The position numbers were made by a program, and so were the translations under genes. The notes under the pieces were generated by a model. That model had not been told where the DNA came from. It worked only from the letters and a program-made list of their open reading frames with translations, and made no database searches. A DNA stretch of 64,000 nucleotides, taken from positions 62,001-126,000 of the forward strand of contig NZ_BMWH01000014.1 in assembly GCF_014651135.1 (NCBI RefSeq), in the 5' to 3' direction. Origin of the DNA: Streptomyces echinoruber (lineage in GTDB: Bacteria; Actinomycetota; Actinomycetes; Streptomycetales; Streptomycetaceae). This document shows, piece after piece, positions 24,518 to 33,331 of this stretch (within the stretch, counting starts at the first letter, position 1; each line of letters opens with the position of its first letter).

Positions 24518-24857
24518 GCCGCGGCCGCTTTCCCCCACGGTTCGTGGTACGGCGGCCTACGAGCCCATCGTCGCCGCCCCGGGCGCTGCGGTCATTGAGG
24601 TGGAGCGCAGGAACCGTTGGCACTCCGCGCACGACGAACCGGACGTGGTGCGGTCCGGCGCCGCGAGGCGCCGCCCGCCATCCACCGGCCGCCGCGGCCG
24701 GCGGGCTCACCGCTGCCGCCCTTGACTGCCGACCTTGACGCATTACGCGCCGCTTCCGGGCATTCTTCCGGGCATTGAGGGTGCGAGACTGGGCATGTGG
24801 AAAAGCTGTGCTTCGCCGTTGCACGCAAGGCGGTCCGCACGGGGGTGGGACATAAGG

Positions 24858-25859
24858 ATGCTGACGCTTTGTAGCCGAAAACTGCCGGCGGCCGAGCGCT
24901 TCAGCTGGTTCCGCGAGCTGGTGGCCCGGGACATGGCACCGCACGACATCGTCACCGAACACGTTTCCGACTTCCCCGCCTCGGCGACGCTGTTGCCGCT
25001 GGACGGCGGCATCGGCGTCTCCAGCGTCACGTTCCCCGCGATGCAGTCGATTCGCACCCGCCGCCTCATCCGGCAATCCGACCCCGAACTCTGGATGCTG
25101 GCCCTGATCGTCAAAGGGACCATGCAGAGGGAACAGGGCGGCAACCGTGTCGACCCGCGCCCGGGTGACCTGGTGCTCTACGACACCTCCCAGCCGTTCT
25201 GGGCGTCGATCGCCACGGACGACTCGGCCCAGTCCATCGTGCTGCACCTGCCCCGGCGCGCGGTGCCCGTTCCGGAGCAGGCGCTCCGTCGGCTGGTGGC
25301 CACCCCACTGCCGTCCACCACGGGCGTCGGCGCCCTGCTGGGCCAGTTGCTCAGCGGACTCGTCTCGCAGGCACCGGAGTTGGACGCCGGGCAGATCCCG
25401 CGGCTGACGTCCGCCGTGCTCGATCTCACCACGGCGTTCCTGGCCGGCCTGTGCCAGGCCGACGGTCCGCAGACCGGTGCGGCGCGAAAGGCGGCGCAAC
25501 TCCACCGGATCAAGTCCTTCATCCGGTCCCGGCTGGGCGACCCGGGGCTCACCCCCGCGGCCGTCGCCGCCGCCCACCACATGTCGCCGCGCGCCCTGCA
25601 CTACCTGTTCCGGGAGGACGAGGACGGCAGAACCGTCGGCGAGTTCATCCGGGAGCAGCGGCTGGAGCGCTGCCGGGCCGATCTCACCGACCCGCGGTTG
25701 GCCGGCTGGAGCGTCGCCGCGATCGGGGCCCGGGCGGGTTTCTCCGACGCCGCCACGTTCAGCCGGGCCTTCAAGACGCGCTACGGGATGCCCCCGGGCG
25801 AGTTCCGTCGCCGTCTGGGAGGGCGGCAGGCACGGAAGCCCGCGGACCGGCTCGGCTGA
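24858..25859 (+). CDS. AraC-family regulator (AraC-binding-like 2 N-domain)
   Basis: 333 aa from MLTLCSRKLP; a longer frame upstream lacks family similarity. N-terminal sensing domain: AERFSWFRELVARDMAPHDI, LIVKGTMQREQGG, RPGDLVLYDTSQPF and SIVLHLPRRAV, the pattern of AraC_binding_2 proteins. C-terminal HTH_18: LTPAAVAAAHHMSPRALHYLF, with the second helix pair SVAAIGARAGFSDAATFSRAFK and MPPGEFRR. Divergent from the arabinofuranosidase gene, which it may control (inference); effector unknown. Confidence 0.88.
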   Translation: MLTLCSRKLPAAERFSWFRELVARDMAPHDIVTEHVSDFPASATLLPLDGGIGVSSVTFPAMQSIRTRRLIRQSDPELWMLALIVKGTMQREQGGNRVDPRPGDLVLYDTSQPFWASIATDDSAQSIVLHLPRRAVPVPEQALRRLVATPLPSTTGVGALLGQLLSGLVSQAPELDAGQIPRLTSAVLDLTTAFLAGLCQADGPQTGAARKAAQLHRIKSFIRSRLGDPGLTPAAVAAAHHMSPRALHYLFREDEDGRTVGEFIREQRLERCRADLTDPRLAGWSVAAIGARAGFSDAATFSRAFKTRYGMPPGEFRRRLGGRQARKPADRLG

Positions 25860-25907
25860 GACCTGCTCGTCCGGCCCCGGGTGGGTCCGGCCCAGCCTTT
25901 GCTTCAC

Positions 25908-25924
25908 CTATCGATATTCGATAG
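25908..25924. promoter_or_regulatory. Palindromic operator upstream of the DUF2975/XRE pair
   Basis: CTATCGA-TAT-TCGATAG, perfect 7-bp arms about a 3-bp centre, 33 bp before the DUF2975 start. It is AT-rich in an otherwise GC-rich region, typical of a repressor operator. The XRE protein encoded by the second gene is the obvious candidate ligand. Confidence 0.6.
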
Positions 25925-25956
25925 ATTTCCATCGCAACTCGATGGGAGGATGGGTC

Positions 25957-26442
25957 GTGGGAAAGCTGACAGTGCGTGCGCTGCGTGCCGTGCTCGTGGT
26001 GATGCTCGCCGGCACCGTGTTCGTGCAGGCGTCGATGGTGTGGGCATTGGCAACCGATCCGGAGGACGGGTCGCTTCCGCTGACCCCGCTGCGCGTGGTC
26101 ACGATCCTGGGCATGGTGTCGGTACAGGTCGCCCTGGTCTGCGTAGGGCGACTGGTGACGATGGTGCGACGCGGAACCGTGTTCTCGCACGCCGCCTTCC
26201 GGTACGTGGACGGCGTGATCGGCGCGATCGTGGCGGCTGCCCTCGTGTGGTTCGCGGTCACGGCCCTCAATGCGCCGGGCCAGCGGGACGACCCGGGCGT
26301 CACCGTCATCATGGGCGGGATCGGCGTGGGCATCCTGGGGGTCGCGCTCATCGTGCTCGTGCTGCGGACGCTGCTCGCCCAGGCCGTCGCGCGCGACATC
26401 GAAGCGGCACAGATGCAGGCCGAGTTGGACGAGGTGATCTGA
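25957..26442 (+). CDS. DUF2975 membrane protein
   Basis: 161 aa. GTG at 25957 follows GGGAGG; ATG at 25942 is in frame but less well placed. Four hydrophobic segments: VVMLAGTVFVQASMVWALA, VVTILGMVSVQVALVCV, VDGVIGAIVAAALVWFAVTA and VTVIMGGIGVGILGVALIVLVL. This is the DUF2975 arrangement, normally co-transcribed with a small XRE protein as here. It probably senses the membrane or modulates the regulator (inference). Confidence 0.8.
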   Translation: MGKLTVRALRAVLVVMLAGTVFVQASMVWALATDPEDGSLPLTPLRVVTILGMVSVQVALVCVGRLVTMVRRGTVFSHAAFRYVDGVIGAIVAAALVWFAVTALNAPGQRDDPGVTVIMGGIGVGILGVALIVLVLRTLLAQAVARDIEAAQMQAELDEVI

Positions 26443-26663
26443 TGCCGATTGTCGTCGACATCGACGTGATGCTGGCCAAACGGAAGATGTCCGTGGGCGA
26501 GCTCGCGGACCGCGTAGGGATCACGCCCGCCAACCTGGCGGTACTCAAGAACGGCCGCGCCAAGGCGGTGCGCTTCACGACGCTCGCCGCGCTCTGCGAG
26601 GTGCTCGAGTGCCAGCCGGGCGACCTGCTGCGCTGGGAGGCCGAGGATGCCGCGGGCGGATGA
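26442..26663 (+). CDS. Small XRE/Cro-type regulator paired with DUF2975
   Basis: 73 aa. The ATG overlaps the DUF2975 stop by 1 bp (TGATG). The whole protein is one helix-turn-helix: MSVGELADRVGITPANLAVL, KNGRAKAVRFTTLAALCEVL, ECQPGDLLRWE, the YozG-like pattern. It likely binds the palindrome at 25908-25924 and autoregulates. Confidence 0.88.
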   Translation: MPIVVDIDVMLAKRKMSVGELADRVGITPANLAVLKNGRAKAVRFTTLAALCEVLECQPGDLLRWEAEDAAGG

Positions 26664-26739
26664 TGCGCCCCAGGACAGCGTGAAAGCGCCCGGCACCACC
26701 GGCCCGTGACACGGCACAGGGACCGCATGGACGTGGTCG

Positions 26740-26960
26740 CCGATCCCGCCTGCCTTTGACCAACTCCGCGAGCATCCCGGGGCCGTGCCCGAAGAGACCC
26801 CGGGCCTGCTGGAGCGACTGGCCGAGGCGCCCGGCCCTCGCGACCCGCGCGGCGTACGGCGCGCCCTGGTCGTTGTGCTCGCGCTGACCGCGTGCGCGGT
26901 TCCGGCCGGAGCGACCTCCCTTGGCTCGGCGCGTGCCGGAAGGGCCGTGTTGACCGAGGG
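26740..26960 (+). pseudogene. ISAs1-family transposase N-terminal remnant
   Basis: Translation gives PGLLERLAEAPGPRDPRGVR followed by RALVVVLALTACAVPAGATS, the conserved N-terminus of ISAs1/H-repeat-associated transposases. Similarity stops after GATSL, where intact copies continue into AVSEW. No catalytic region. The rest of the 26664-27058 gap shows no gene. Confidence 0.65.
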
Positions 26961-27058
26961 TGTCGGCAGCGCGGCTCCGGGACGAGCGGCGGTCCCGGAG
27001 CCGTGTTCTCCCGGCTCCGGGACCGCACGTCGCGCTCACCGGTTCGCAAACCGCCCTG

Positions 27059-28909
27059 TCACGGCAGTGCGTGCACGTGGGGGCCCACGGAGTTGGACCA
27101 GGCGTTGCCCGCCGTCGCGTCCCAGTTGGTGGACCAGGTCATGGCGCCGCGCAGGTCGGGATAGGTCTTCGACGGTTTGAAGGTGCCGCAGTTGGTGCCC
27201 CGGGTCAGGCAGTCGAGGGCGTTGTCGACCACTGTGGGGGACACGTAGCCGCTGCCGGCGGCGCGGGTGGAGGCGGGGACGCCGAGGCCCACCTGGGCGG
27301 GGGACAGGCCGCCCTCCAGTTGGATGCAGGCCAGGGCGGTGAGGAAGTCGACCGTGCCCTGGCTGTAGACCTTGCCGTCGCAGCCCAGCATGGAACCGCT
27401 GTTGTAGTACTGGGTGTTGACGACCGTGAGGATGTCCTTGATGTTGAGGGCCGTTTGGAAGTAGGCGTTCGACGTCGACTGCATGTCGATCGTCTGCGGC
27501 GCCATCGTGATCACCAGCGACGGGCCCGCCTTGGCGGACAAGGCGCGCAGCGCCTGGGTCATGTACGTCGCGTTCAGGCCGTTCTCCAGGTCGATGTCGA
27601 CGCCGTCGAAGCCGTACGTCCGCATCAGCGCGTACACCGAGTCGGCGAAGTTCGCCGCGGACGTGGCGTCGTTGACCGACACCGTGCCGTTCTGGCCGCC
27701 GACCGAGACGACGACCTTCTTCCCGGCGGCCTGCTTGGCCTTGATGTCGGCCTTGAACTGGTCGACCGTGTAGCCGCCCAGGCCGGCGGAGTCGAGGGTG
27801 AAGCCCACCGCGCCCGGCGTGGTCGTCGCGTCGGCGAAGGCCACCGCGATGATGTCGTAGGCGGGCGGGACGTCCGAGAGTTTCTGGACCGTCGCGCCGT
27901 TGTCGAAGTTCTGCCAGTAGCCCGTCAGGGCGTGCTTCGGGACGGAGCCCGAGCCGCCGTCGCCGGTTCCGCTCCCGGCCGTCGTCGCCGTCACCGCGGC
28001 CGACTTCGCCGACTCGCCCGCCGCGTTGCTCGCGGTGACCTGGAAGGTGTGGGTGGTGGCGGGTGGCAGGCCGGTCACCGTCGCCGACGTGCCGGTCGCC
28101 GTCGTCGCCTGCACGCCGTCGCGGTAGACCGTGTACCCCGTCGCGCCCGGCACCGCGTTCCACGTGAGCGAGACCGACGAGGACGTCGTGCCCGTCACCG
28201 CCAGGCCGGCCGGCGCCGCCGGGACCGTGGGGGAGGGGTCGCCGCCTCCGCCGCCGTCGGGGCCGGTGACGGTGACGTCGTCGGCGTAGTAGGCGGCCTG
28301 GCCGTACCAGCCGTGCAGGTAGACCGTGACCGAGGTGGTCGAGGCGCCGGTGGTGAAGGTGGTCGTCAGCTGCTTCCAGGACGAGGTGTCGGGGGTCCAC
28401 GTCGAGACGTCCGTGGTGCCGGTGCCGGTCGCGCCGAGGTAGGCGTAGCCGCCCTGGACCCAGGCGCTGAGCGTGTACGTCGAGTTGGGCTTGACCGCGA
28501 CCGTCTGGGTGCACCGGGCGTTGTCCTGGCCGGCGGGCGTGGCCTTCAGGGCGGCCGCGCCGCCGTGCACGGGGGAGGAGACGGTGGTGCCGCTGCCGGC
28601 GGAGCAGGTCCAGCCGGTCAGACCGGACTCGAAGCCGCCGTTGCGGGCGTTGTTCACGTCCGCGGTGGCCGCGGCGAACGCCGTGCCCGTGCCCATGGCC
28701 GTGGCCGCGAGCGCCGACGCGACGAGGGCGGCGGCCGCGGCGAACACGGCCGGCAGGCGGTGAGGGCGGTGAAGACGTCGAGGGCGGCGTCTTCCGGCGG
28801 CTTCTGCGGGAGTGATGCCAAGAGCCGTTCCGGAGCCGGGTTTTCCGAGGCCGGGTTTTCCGGAACCGGATCTCCGGGGTGCGGTGGACGGGGCTGGCGC
28901 GCGGTGCAC
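27059..28909 (-). CDS. Secreted GH18 chitinase with CBM and FnIII domains
   Basis: 616 aa. GTG at 28909 is chosen because CGGAGG lies 5 bases upstream; the open frame extending to 29158 crosses the promoter. A long, Arg-rich signal peptide precedes VFAAAAALVASALAATAMG, possibly Tat-compatible. Residues about 90-230 form a carbohydrate-binding beta-sandwich (NGGFESGLTGWTC...YYADDVTVTG). A FnIII domain follows (PAAPAGLAVTGTTSSSVSL). The GH18 domain starts at HALTGYWQNF and contains the catalytic DGVDIDLE. It hydrolyses chitin; the final Glu is the proton donor. Controlled by the chitin promoter at 28965-29007. Confidence 0.9.
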   Translation of the reverse strand: MHRAPAPSTAPRRSGSGKPGLGKPGSGTALGITPAEAAGRRRPRRLHRPHRLPAVFAAAAALVASALAATAMGTGTAFAAATADVNNARNGGFESGLTGWTCSAGSGTTVSSPVHGGAAALKATPAGQDNARCTQTVAVKPNSTYTLSAWVQGGYAYLGATGTGTTDVSTWTPDTSSWKQLTTTFTTGASTTSVTVYLHGWYGQAAYYADDVTVTGPDGGGGGDPSPTVPAAPAGLAVTGTTSSSVSLTWNAVPGATGYTVYRDGVQATTATGTSATVTGLPPATTHTFQVTASNAAGESAKSAAVTATTAGSGTGDGGSGSVPKHALTGYWQNFDNGATVQKLSDVPPAYDIIAVAFADATTTPGAVGFTLDSAGLGGYTVDQFKADIKAKQAAGKKVVVSVGGQNGTVSVNDATSAANFADSVYALMRTYGFDGVDIDLENGLNATYMTQALRALSAKAGPSLVITMAPQTIDMQSTSNAYFQTALNIKDILTVVNTQYYNSGSMLGCDGKVYSQGTVDFLTALACIQLEGGLSPAQVGLGVPASTRAAGSGYVSPTVVDNALDCLTRGTNCGTFKPSKTYPDLRGAMTWSTNWDATAGNAWSNSVGPHVHALP

Positions 28910-28964
28910 GGGGGCCTCCGGTGGGGGAGTGGTGGGGAAGGGGGCGGTGGCCACACTGGCGTCC

Positions 28965-29007
28965 AAGTTGGTCCAGACCAATTGCCTTGTCAATAGGTCT
29001 GGACCAG
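28965..29007 (-). promoter_or_regulatory. Chitin-type promoter with two dre-like palindromes
   Basis: On the minus strand: TTGACA (-35, 28993-28988), 17-bp spacer, CAACTT (-10, 28970-28965). TTGGTC-CA-GACCAA (28968-28981) lies in the spacer and -10, and GGTC-TG-GACC (28996-29005) lies just upstream. In gene orientation the upstream site reads TGGTCCAGACCT, the known direct-repeat element of Streptomyces chitinase promoters, and both resemble DasR sites. Expected control: repression without chitin, relief by amino-sugar metabolites. Confidence 0.75.
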
Positions 29008-29403
29008 AGGGGAGTGGTTCCTCATCCCCTCCCGGCCCCTTTCGTCCCTTCCGGGCCCCACCCACCCCCCTTCCGGCCCTCCCGGTCGTCGTCCGCCGGT
29101 CAACCTGCCCCGGTTTGGCGCGGCTTGCGTGCCCGGGAGTCCCAAGAAGGTCCCCCACCTGTTACGGAAAGCTGTTCTCCGGTCACAGAGGCGTGGATAC
29201 AGTGCTGGGACAGTACCGAGGAAGTCACGCATCGAAGTCGACTCGGTGCGCCGTGCCGGGGGCATACTCCGGACGACGAGCGGATGACGAAGGACGACGG
29301 ACGTCCGACAACCGGCGCGACCAGCCGGGCGCGGGCCGTGACGGCCGGCCGGGCCGGGGCGGGCCGGCCGGGACGACGACAGGCGGGATGGGGGGAGCTG
29401 CGC
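29008..29403. other. Intergenic region before the Tad locus
   Basis: No gene seen. TACAGT at about 29197-29202 (GGATACAGTGC context) is a possible -10 for the rightward Tad genes, giving a leader near 190 bases. The in-frame sequence upstream of 29404 has no family pattern. Confidence 0.4.
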
Positions 29404-30246
29404 GTGCCAACTGCCATCGCCGTGACCAGTGCCGACATGGCGCTGCCCGCGCAGGACGAACGGACCGTGCCCGCCGCCGTCCTCGGGGACCTGCACCGGC
29501 AGCCGCTCGAGCAGTCCCTGACGGACCTGCAGGAGCTCCTCGACCGGCACGGGCACGTCATCGTCGTGTGCTCGCGCGCCGCGCCCCCGGGCGTCGAACG
29601 GCGCCTGCGCACCGTGCGCAACCTGCTGGAGAGCGACCGCATCGCCCTGTTCCGGCCGGACCTGCCGCCGCTCGGACTGGCCGTGCTGGCCCGGCAGTTG
29701 CGGCAGCTCGCCTCCTGCGACATCGGGCCCGGCGTGCTGGCCTCGGCGGGGCGGCTGCTGACCCACTACCTGCACTGCGGCGCGGTGCTGGGCTCGGTGA
29801 CACGGCTGGACCGGGTGCCGGTCGGCTTACGGGCGCACGCCAAGTCCTGGGTGCCGGGCGCCCAGTTCGCCGTACTCGCCCATCCGCAGCCGCAGCTCGT
29901 GCGCCTCGGCCCCGGCGCCGCGCTGAGCGGGCCGGAGTTCGGCACCTGGATGCTGGTCGCCAAGGGGCAGTTGCAGTCCGACTGGGTGGCCGGTTCGCTC
30001 GCGCCCTCCTGGCGGGTGCTCGGCCTGCGCGAGGCGCCGCTGCCGGCCGAGTCGGCGACCTGGTGGGGCACCGGCAGACTGGTCGAGTTCTGCACCTACC
30101 TGCCCGACCTGTCGGTGCTGTACCAACTGGTCGCCTCCGTACGGCAGAGCACCTGCCACTGGTGCGGCATGGACGTCATCGGCGACCGCTGCGTCTTCTG
30201 CTCCGCCACCGCGCCCGCCCCCGACGACCGGGCAGCCGTCGGGTGA
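29404..30246 (+). CDS. Tad-locus hypothetical protein with C-terminal zinc ribbon
   Basis: 280 aa; GTG after GGGGGAG. Residues 35-110 include LEQSLTDLQELLDRHGHVIVVCSRA and LARQLRQLASCDIGPGVLAS; residues 170-245 include SWVPGAQFAVLAHPQPQ and GTWMLVAKGQLQSDWVAGS. The C-terminus has two CxxC pairs, CHWCGMDVIGDRCVFC, a clear zinc-ribbon. No signal or membrane segment. Its position as first gene of the Tad cluster suggests a cytoplasmic regulator or assembly factor. Function not recognised. Confidence 0.7.
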   Translation: MPTAIAVTSADMALPAQDERTVPAAVLGDLHRQPLEQSLTDLQELLDRHGHVIVVCSRAAPPGVERRLRTVRNLLESDRIALFRPDLPPLGLAVLARQLRQLASCDIGPGVLASAGRLLTHYLHCGAVLGSVTRLDRVPVGLRAHAKSWVPGAQFAVLAHPQPQLVRLGPGAALSGPEFGTWMLVAKGQLQSDWVAGSLAPSWRVLGLREAPLPAESATWWGTGRLVEFCTYLPDLSVLYQLVASVRQSTCHWCGMDVIGDRCVFCSATAPAPDDRAAVG

Positions 30247-30364
30247 GCCCGCAGCCGCGGGGTGCCCCCTGTCACCCGCCTCGCCCGGCGCGGCCGCATG
30301 CCCCGCCCGGGGAGCCGTCCGCCGTCCCCGCTCGCCCGAACTCCCCCGTGAGGTCGTACGGTCC

Positions 30365-31069
30365 ATGAACTCCCGTCAGCGCCGCGGCGTGATCCTGCTG
30401 CTGCTGTCCGTCCTGTGCGCCCTCGGCGCGTTCGCCGGGGTCCTGTCCGTCGTGAACGACGTGAAGTCGAAGGTCGGCCCCGAGGTCACCGCCTACGAAC
30501 TGCGCACGGAGGTGAAGCCCTACACCCCTTTGAACGCCGACCAGTTCCGCAGGGTGTCGATGCCCAGGCGGTGGCTGTCGGCCACGGCGGTCACCGACCT
30601 CGCGCGGATCCGGGGCAAGATCGCGGTGACCACGCTGCACAAGGGATCCCTGCTGCAGAGCGACATGATCGTCGACCAGCCCGCCCTGCAGCCGGGGCAG
30701 CAGGAGGTCGCCATCATGATCGATGCGGCGACCGGAGTGGCCGGCAAGATCACGCCGGGATCCACGGTGAACGTGTACGCCACGTTCGAGGGCGAGCGCG
30801 AGGGTGACCCCGCTCAATCCAAGATCATTGTAACCGGCGCGCGGGTGCTGGAAGTCGGCCGGCTGACGTCCCTGGAGCCCGACGCGAGCGACCGCGGCCG
30901 GCCCACCGACGTCGTCCCCATCACCTTCGCCCTGTCCACCCTGGACGCCCAGCGCCTCACCTACGCCGAGTCGTTCGCCAAGCGGGTGCGGCTCGCGCTC
31001 GTCGGGCCCGGCGGCGACACCACCGTCCCGGACAAGGACCGCACCTACGAACTCGCCAAGGACAAGTGA
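30365..31069 (+). CDS. cpaB: Flp pilus assembly protein CpaB/RcpC
   Basis: 234 aa. An N-terminal membrane anchor (GVILLLLSVLCALGAFAGVL) is followed by a SAF/beta-clip domain: TAYELRTEVKPYTPLNADQF, RWLSATAVTDLARIRGKIAV, TTLHKGSLLQSDMIVDQPAL, then the RcpC domain AIMIDAATGVAGKITPGSTVNVYATF. This is the standard CpaB layout, thought to stabilise the periplasmic or cell-wall part of the Tad apparatus. First of the closely spaced Tad operon genes. Confidence 0.88.
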   Translation: MNSRQRRGVILLLLSVLCALGAFAGVLSVVNDVKSKVGPEVTAYELRTEVKPYTPLNADQFRRVSMPRRWLSATAVTDLARIRGKIAVTTLHKGSLLQSDMIVDQPALQPGQQEVAIMIDAATGVAGKITPGSTVNVYATFEGEREGDPAQSKIIVTGARVLEVGRLTSLEPDASDRGRPTDVVPITFALSTLDAQRLTYAESFAKRVRLALVGPGGDTTVPDKDRTYELAKDK

Positions 31070-31078
31070 GAGGCCCGC

Positions 31079-32338
31079 ATGCCCACGAGGATCCTCCCGG
31101 CCGTCGGCGACGCGGACGCGGTCCGCTCCCTCACCACCCTGCTCAGCCAGCTCCCGGACGCCGAGCCGCTCACCCCCGTGGCCGACTCCACCCAGCTCGT
31201 CGACACCCTCGCCCGCCTGGCCGCCGACTCCGTCGACGAACTGCCCGAGGTCGTCGTCGTCCACGAACGCATCGGCCCCGTCCCGGCGCTGGAACTGATC
31301 CGCGAAGTCGCCCTGCGCTTCCCGGCGGTGGGCGTCATCCTCGTCACCTCCGACGCCAGTCCCGGCCTGTTCTCCGCCGCCATGGACTCCGGCGCCCGCG
31401 GCCTGGTCGCCCTGCCGCTCGGCTACGAGGACCTCGCCAGCCGCGTCCAGGCCGTCGCCCAGTGGTCGACGGGCGTACGGCGCCACCTCGGCCGCGGCAG
31501 CCTGGAGGTGTACACCGGCGTCGGCGGCACCGTCGTCACCGTCAGCGGCGCCAAGGGCGGCGTCGGCACCACCGTCACCGCGATCCACCTCGCCCTGGCC
31601 GCCCAGACCTCCGGCCACGCCACCGCCCTGGTCGACATGGACCTGCAGACCGGTGACGTCGCCTCCTATCTCGACGTGCAGTTCCGCCGCTCCGTCGCCG
31701 ACCTCGCCGCCGTCGGCGACATCTCCCCACGCGTCCTGGCCGACGCCGTCTTCCGCCACGACACCGGCCTCGCCCTGCTCCTCGCCCCCGGCGAGGGCGA
31801 ACGCGGCGAGGACGTCACCGACCGCGCCGCCCGCCAGATCGTCAGCGCCCTGCGCACCCGCTACGAGGTCGTCGTCCTCGACTGCGGCGCCCAGATGAGC
31901 GGGGCGAGCGCGGCGGCGGTGGAGATGGCCGACACGGCGCTGCTGGTGACCACCCCGGACGTGGTCGCCGTACGCGGCGCCAAACGCATGGTGCGGCTGT
32001 GGGACCGGCTGCAGATCCGCAAGGCGGAGGAGACCACCGTCGTCGTCAACCGGCACACCCGGGGGAGCGAGATCCAGCCCCCGCTCATCCAGAAGATCAC
32101 CGGCACCAAGGTCGCCGGCACCGCCGTCCCCGCCAACTTCAAGGAGTTGCAGGGCGTCGTGGACGCCGGGCACCTGCACGACCTCGACGGCCGCAGCGCG
32201 GTCAAGCAGGCGCTGTGGGGCCTCGCCGGCGAACTCGGGCTGGTCAAGGTCCGCGAGGGCGGCCACCGGGCGGCCGGCGGCCGACTGCGGGGCGACCGCG
32301 GCGCGGTGAGCCTGCGGCGCCGGAGCAAGGGGGGATGA
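31079..32338 (+). CDS. tadZ: TadZ/CpaE-type localisation ATPase
   Basis: 419 aa. Receiver-like N-terminal domain (VVVVHERIGPVPALELIREV, VGVILVTSDASPGLF) without a clear phospho-Asp context. MinD/ParA-type ATPase from about 145: VSGAKGGVGTT (deviant Walker A, K159), ALVDMDLQTGDVASYLD, VVLDCGAQMSGAS and LLVTTPDVVAVRGAKRM. TadZ positions the pilus machine at a cell site. It is 9 bp after cpaB and overlaps the next gene. Confidence 0.88.
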   Translation: MPTRILPAVGDADAVRSLTTLLSQLPDAEPLTPVADSTQLVDTLARLAADSVDELPEVVVVHERIGPVPALELIREVALRFPAVGVILVTSDASPGLFSAAMDSGARGLVALPLGYEDLASRVQAVAQWSTGVRRHLGRGSLEVYTGVGGTVVTVSGAKGGVGTTVTAIHLALAAQTSGHATALVDMDLQTGDVASYLDVQFRRSVADLAAVGDISPRVLADAVFRHDTGLALLLAPGEGERGEDVTDRAARQIVSALRTRYEVVVLDCGAQMSGASAAAVEMADTALLVTTPDVVAVRGAKRMVRLWDRLQIRKAEETTVVVNRHTRGSEIQPPLIQKITGTKVAGTAVPANFKELQGVVDAGHLHDLDGRSAVKQALWGLAGELGLVKVREGGHRAAGGRLRGDRGAVSLRRRSKGG

Positions 32339-32886
32339 GGGGGATGAGTGGAATGAGGGGGATGACGATGCCCCGTACGGCCTTACCGCGGGGGCGGGTC
32401 CGCGGCCTCCGCCACCTGCGCGACCTGCGCGGCCTCTGCGGCCTCCGCGGCGTCCGTGACGATCGCGACGCCCGCGACCTCCGCGGCCTCCACGGCGTCC
32501 GTGACGATCGCGACGCCCGCGGCGACCGCGGCCAGGTCACCGTCGAGTTCCTCGGCATGACCCCGCTCATCCTGCTCACGCTGGTGCTGCTGTGGCAGTT
32601 CGTCCTCGTGGGGTACACCTTCACGCTCGCCGGGAACGCCGCGGACGAGGCGGCGCGCGCGGGAACGGCCGCCGATCCCGGCGCCCGCCAGGGCGCCTGC
32701 GAGGAGGCCGGAGAGAAGGACCTGCCCGGCGCGTGGCGCGGCATCGCCACCGTGACCTGCGCGACCGGCGGCGGCTACGTGACCGCCTCCGTCGCCCTGC
32801 GCGTCCCCGTCCTCTTCCCCGGCTCCGTCGCCTTCCCCTTCACCGTCCACGGCCACGCCGGCGCCGTCGAGGAGGTGAAGGACTGA
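32335..32886 (+). CDS. tadE: TadE-like pseudopilin with repetitive N-terminus
   Basis: 183 aa if started at ATG 32335, overlapping the TadZ stop by 4 bp. In-frame ATGs at 32344, 32353, 32362 and 32368 are alternatives; the last has GAGGGGG at good spacing. A 60-residue basic leader contains a 15-residue tandem repeat (GLRGVRDDRDARDLR / GLHGVRDDRDARGDR). The TadE signature follows: DRGQVTVEFLGMTPLILLTL with a membrane helix. The mature part has two Cys pairs. The leader is far longer than usual for TadE and is probably removed by the prepilin peptidase near G/Q-V-T-V-E. Confidence 0.75.
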   Translation: MRGMSGMRGMTMPRTALPRGRVRGLRHLRDLRGLCGLRGVRDDRDARDLRGLHGVRDDRDARGDRGQVTVEFLGMTPLILLTLVLLWQFVLVGYTFTLAGNAADEAARAGTAADPGARQGACEEAGEKDLPGAWRGIATVTCATGGGYVTASVALRVPVLFPGSVAFPFTVHGHAGAVEEVKD

Positions 32887-32887
32887 C

Positions 32888-33331
32888 ATGCCCCACCACC
32901 CCCACAGCCCCCACCGCCCCGGACACTGCCGTGGCCGTGACCGCGGACAAGTCGCCCTCGAATACCTCGGGTTCCTCCCGGTGCTCCTCATCGTCGCCCT
33001 CGCCGCCGTGCAGCTCGGCCTGGTCGCCTACGCCGCCCAGCAGGCCGGCACCGCCGCCCGCGCCGGCGCCCGCAGCGCCTCCCTCGACCACGACGCCGGA
33101 CAGGGCTGCCGCGCGGCGGTCAGCGCCTGGATCGCCGACCGCACCGACTGCTCGCCGGCGTACGGCGCCGACGAGGTCACCGTGACCGCCACCGTCACCA
33201 TCCCGTCCGTCGTGCCCGGCTGGAACGGCCTCGGCACCGCCCGCCGGACCGCCACCATGCCGCTCGACTCGGCCGCGGAGGAAGGAACGGCTACGGAAGA
33301 AGAACCGGCCGCGGAGGAAGGAGACTCATGA
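32888..33331 (+). CDS. Second TadE/TadF-like pseudopilin
   Basis: 147 aa. The His-rich start MPHHPHSPHRPGHCRGR leads into DRGQVALEYLGFLPVLLIVA, the class III prepilin cleavage/helix motif. Two Cys (GCRAAV, DCSPAYG) could form a disulphide. The C-terminal tail is Glu-rich. It is 1 bp after the first TadE gene and overlaps tadA by 4 bp. Likely a minor pilin that caps or initiates the Flp pilus. Confidence 0.8.
   Translation: MPHHPHSPHRPGHCRGRDRGQVALEYLGFLPVLLIVALAAVQLGLVAYAAQQAGTAARAGARSASLDHDAGQGCRAAVSAWIADRTDCSPAYGADEVTVTATVTIPSVVPGWNGLGTARRTATMPLDSAAEEGTATEEEPAAEEGDS

Larger units (their letters stand above)
24107..24857. other. Intergenic region, divergent GH54 and AraC genes
   Basis: No convincing gene; open frames here have unusual composition and no family pattern. 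It contains the GH54 promoter (24175-24203), the inverted repeat at 24464-24517, and a TTGACTGCCGACCTTGACG stretch at about 24723-24741 that could give a -35 for the AraC gene. Confidence 0.6.
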
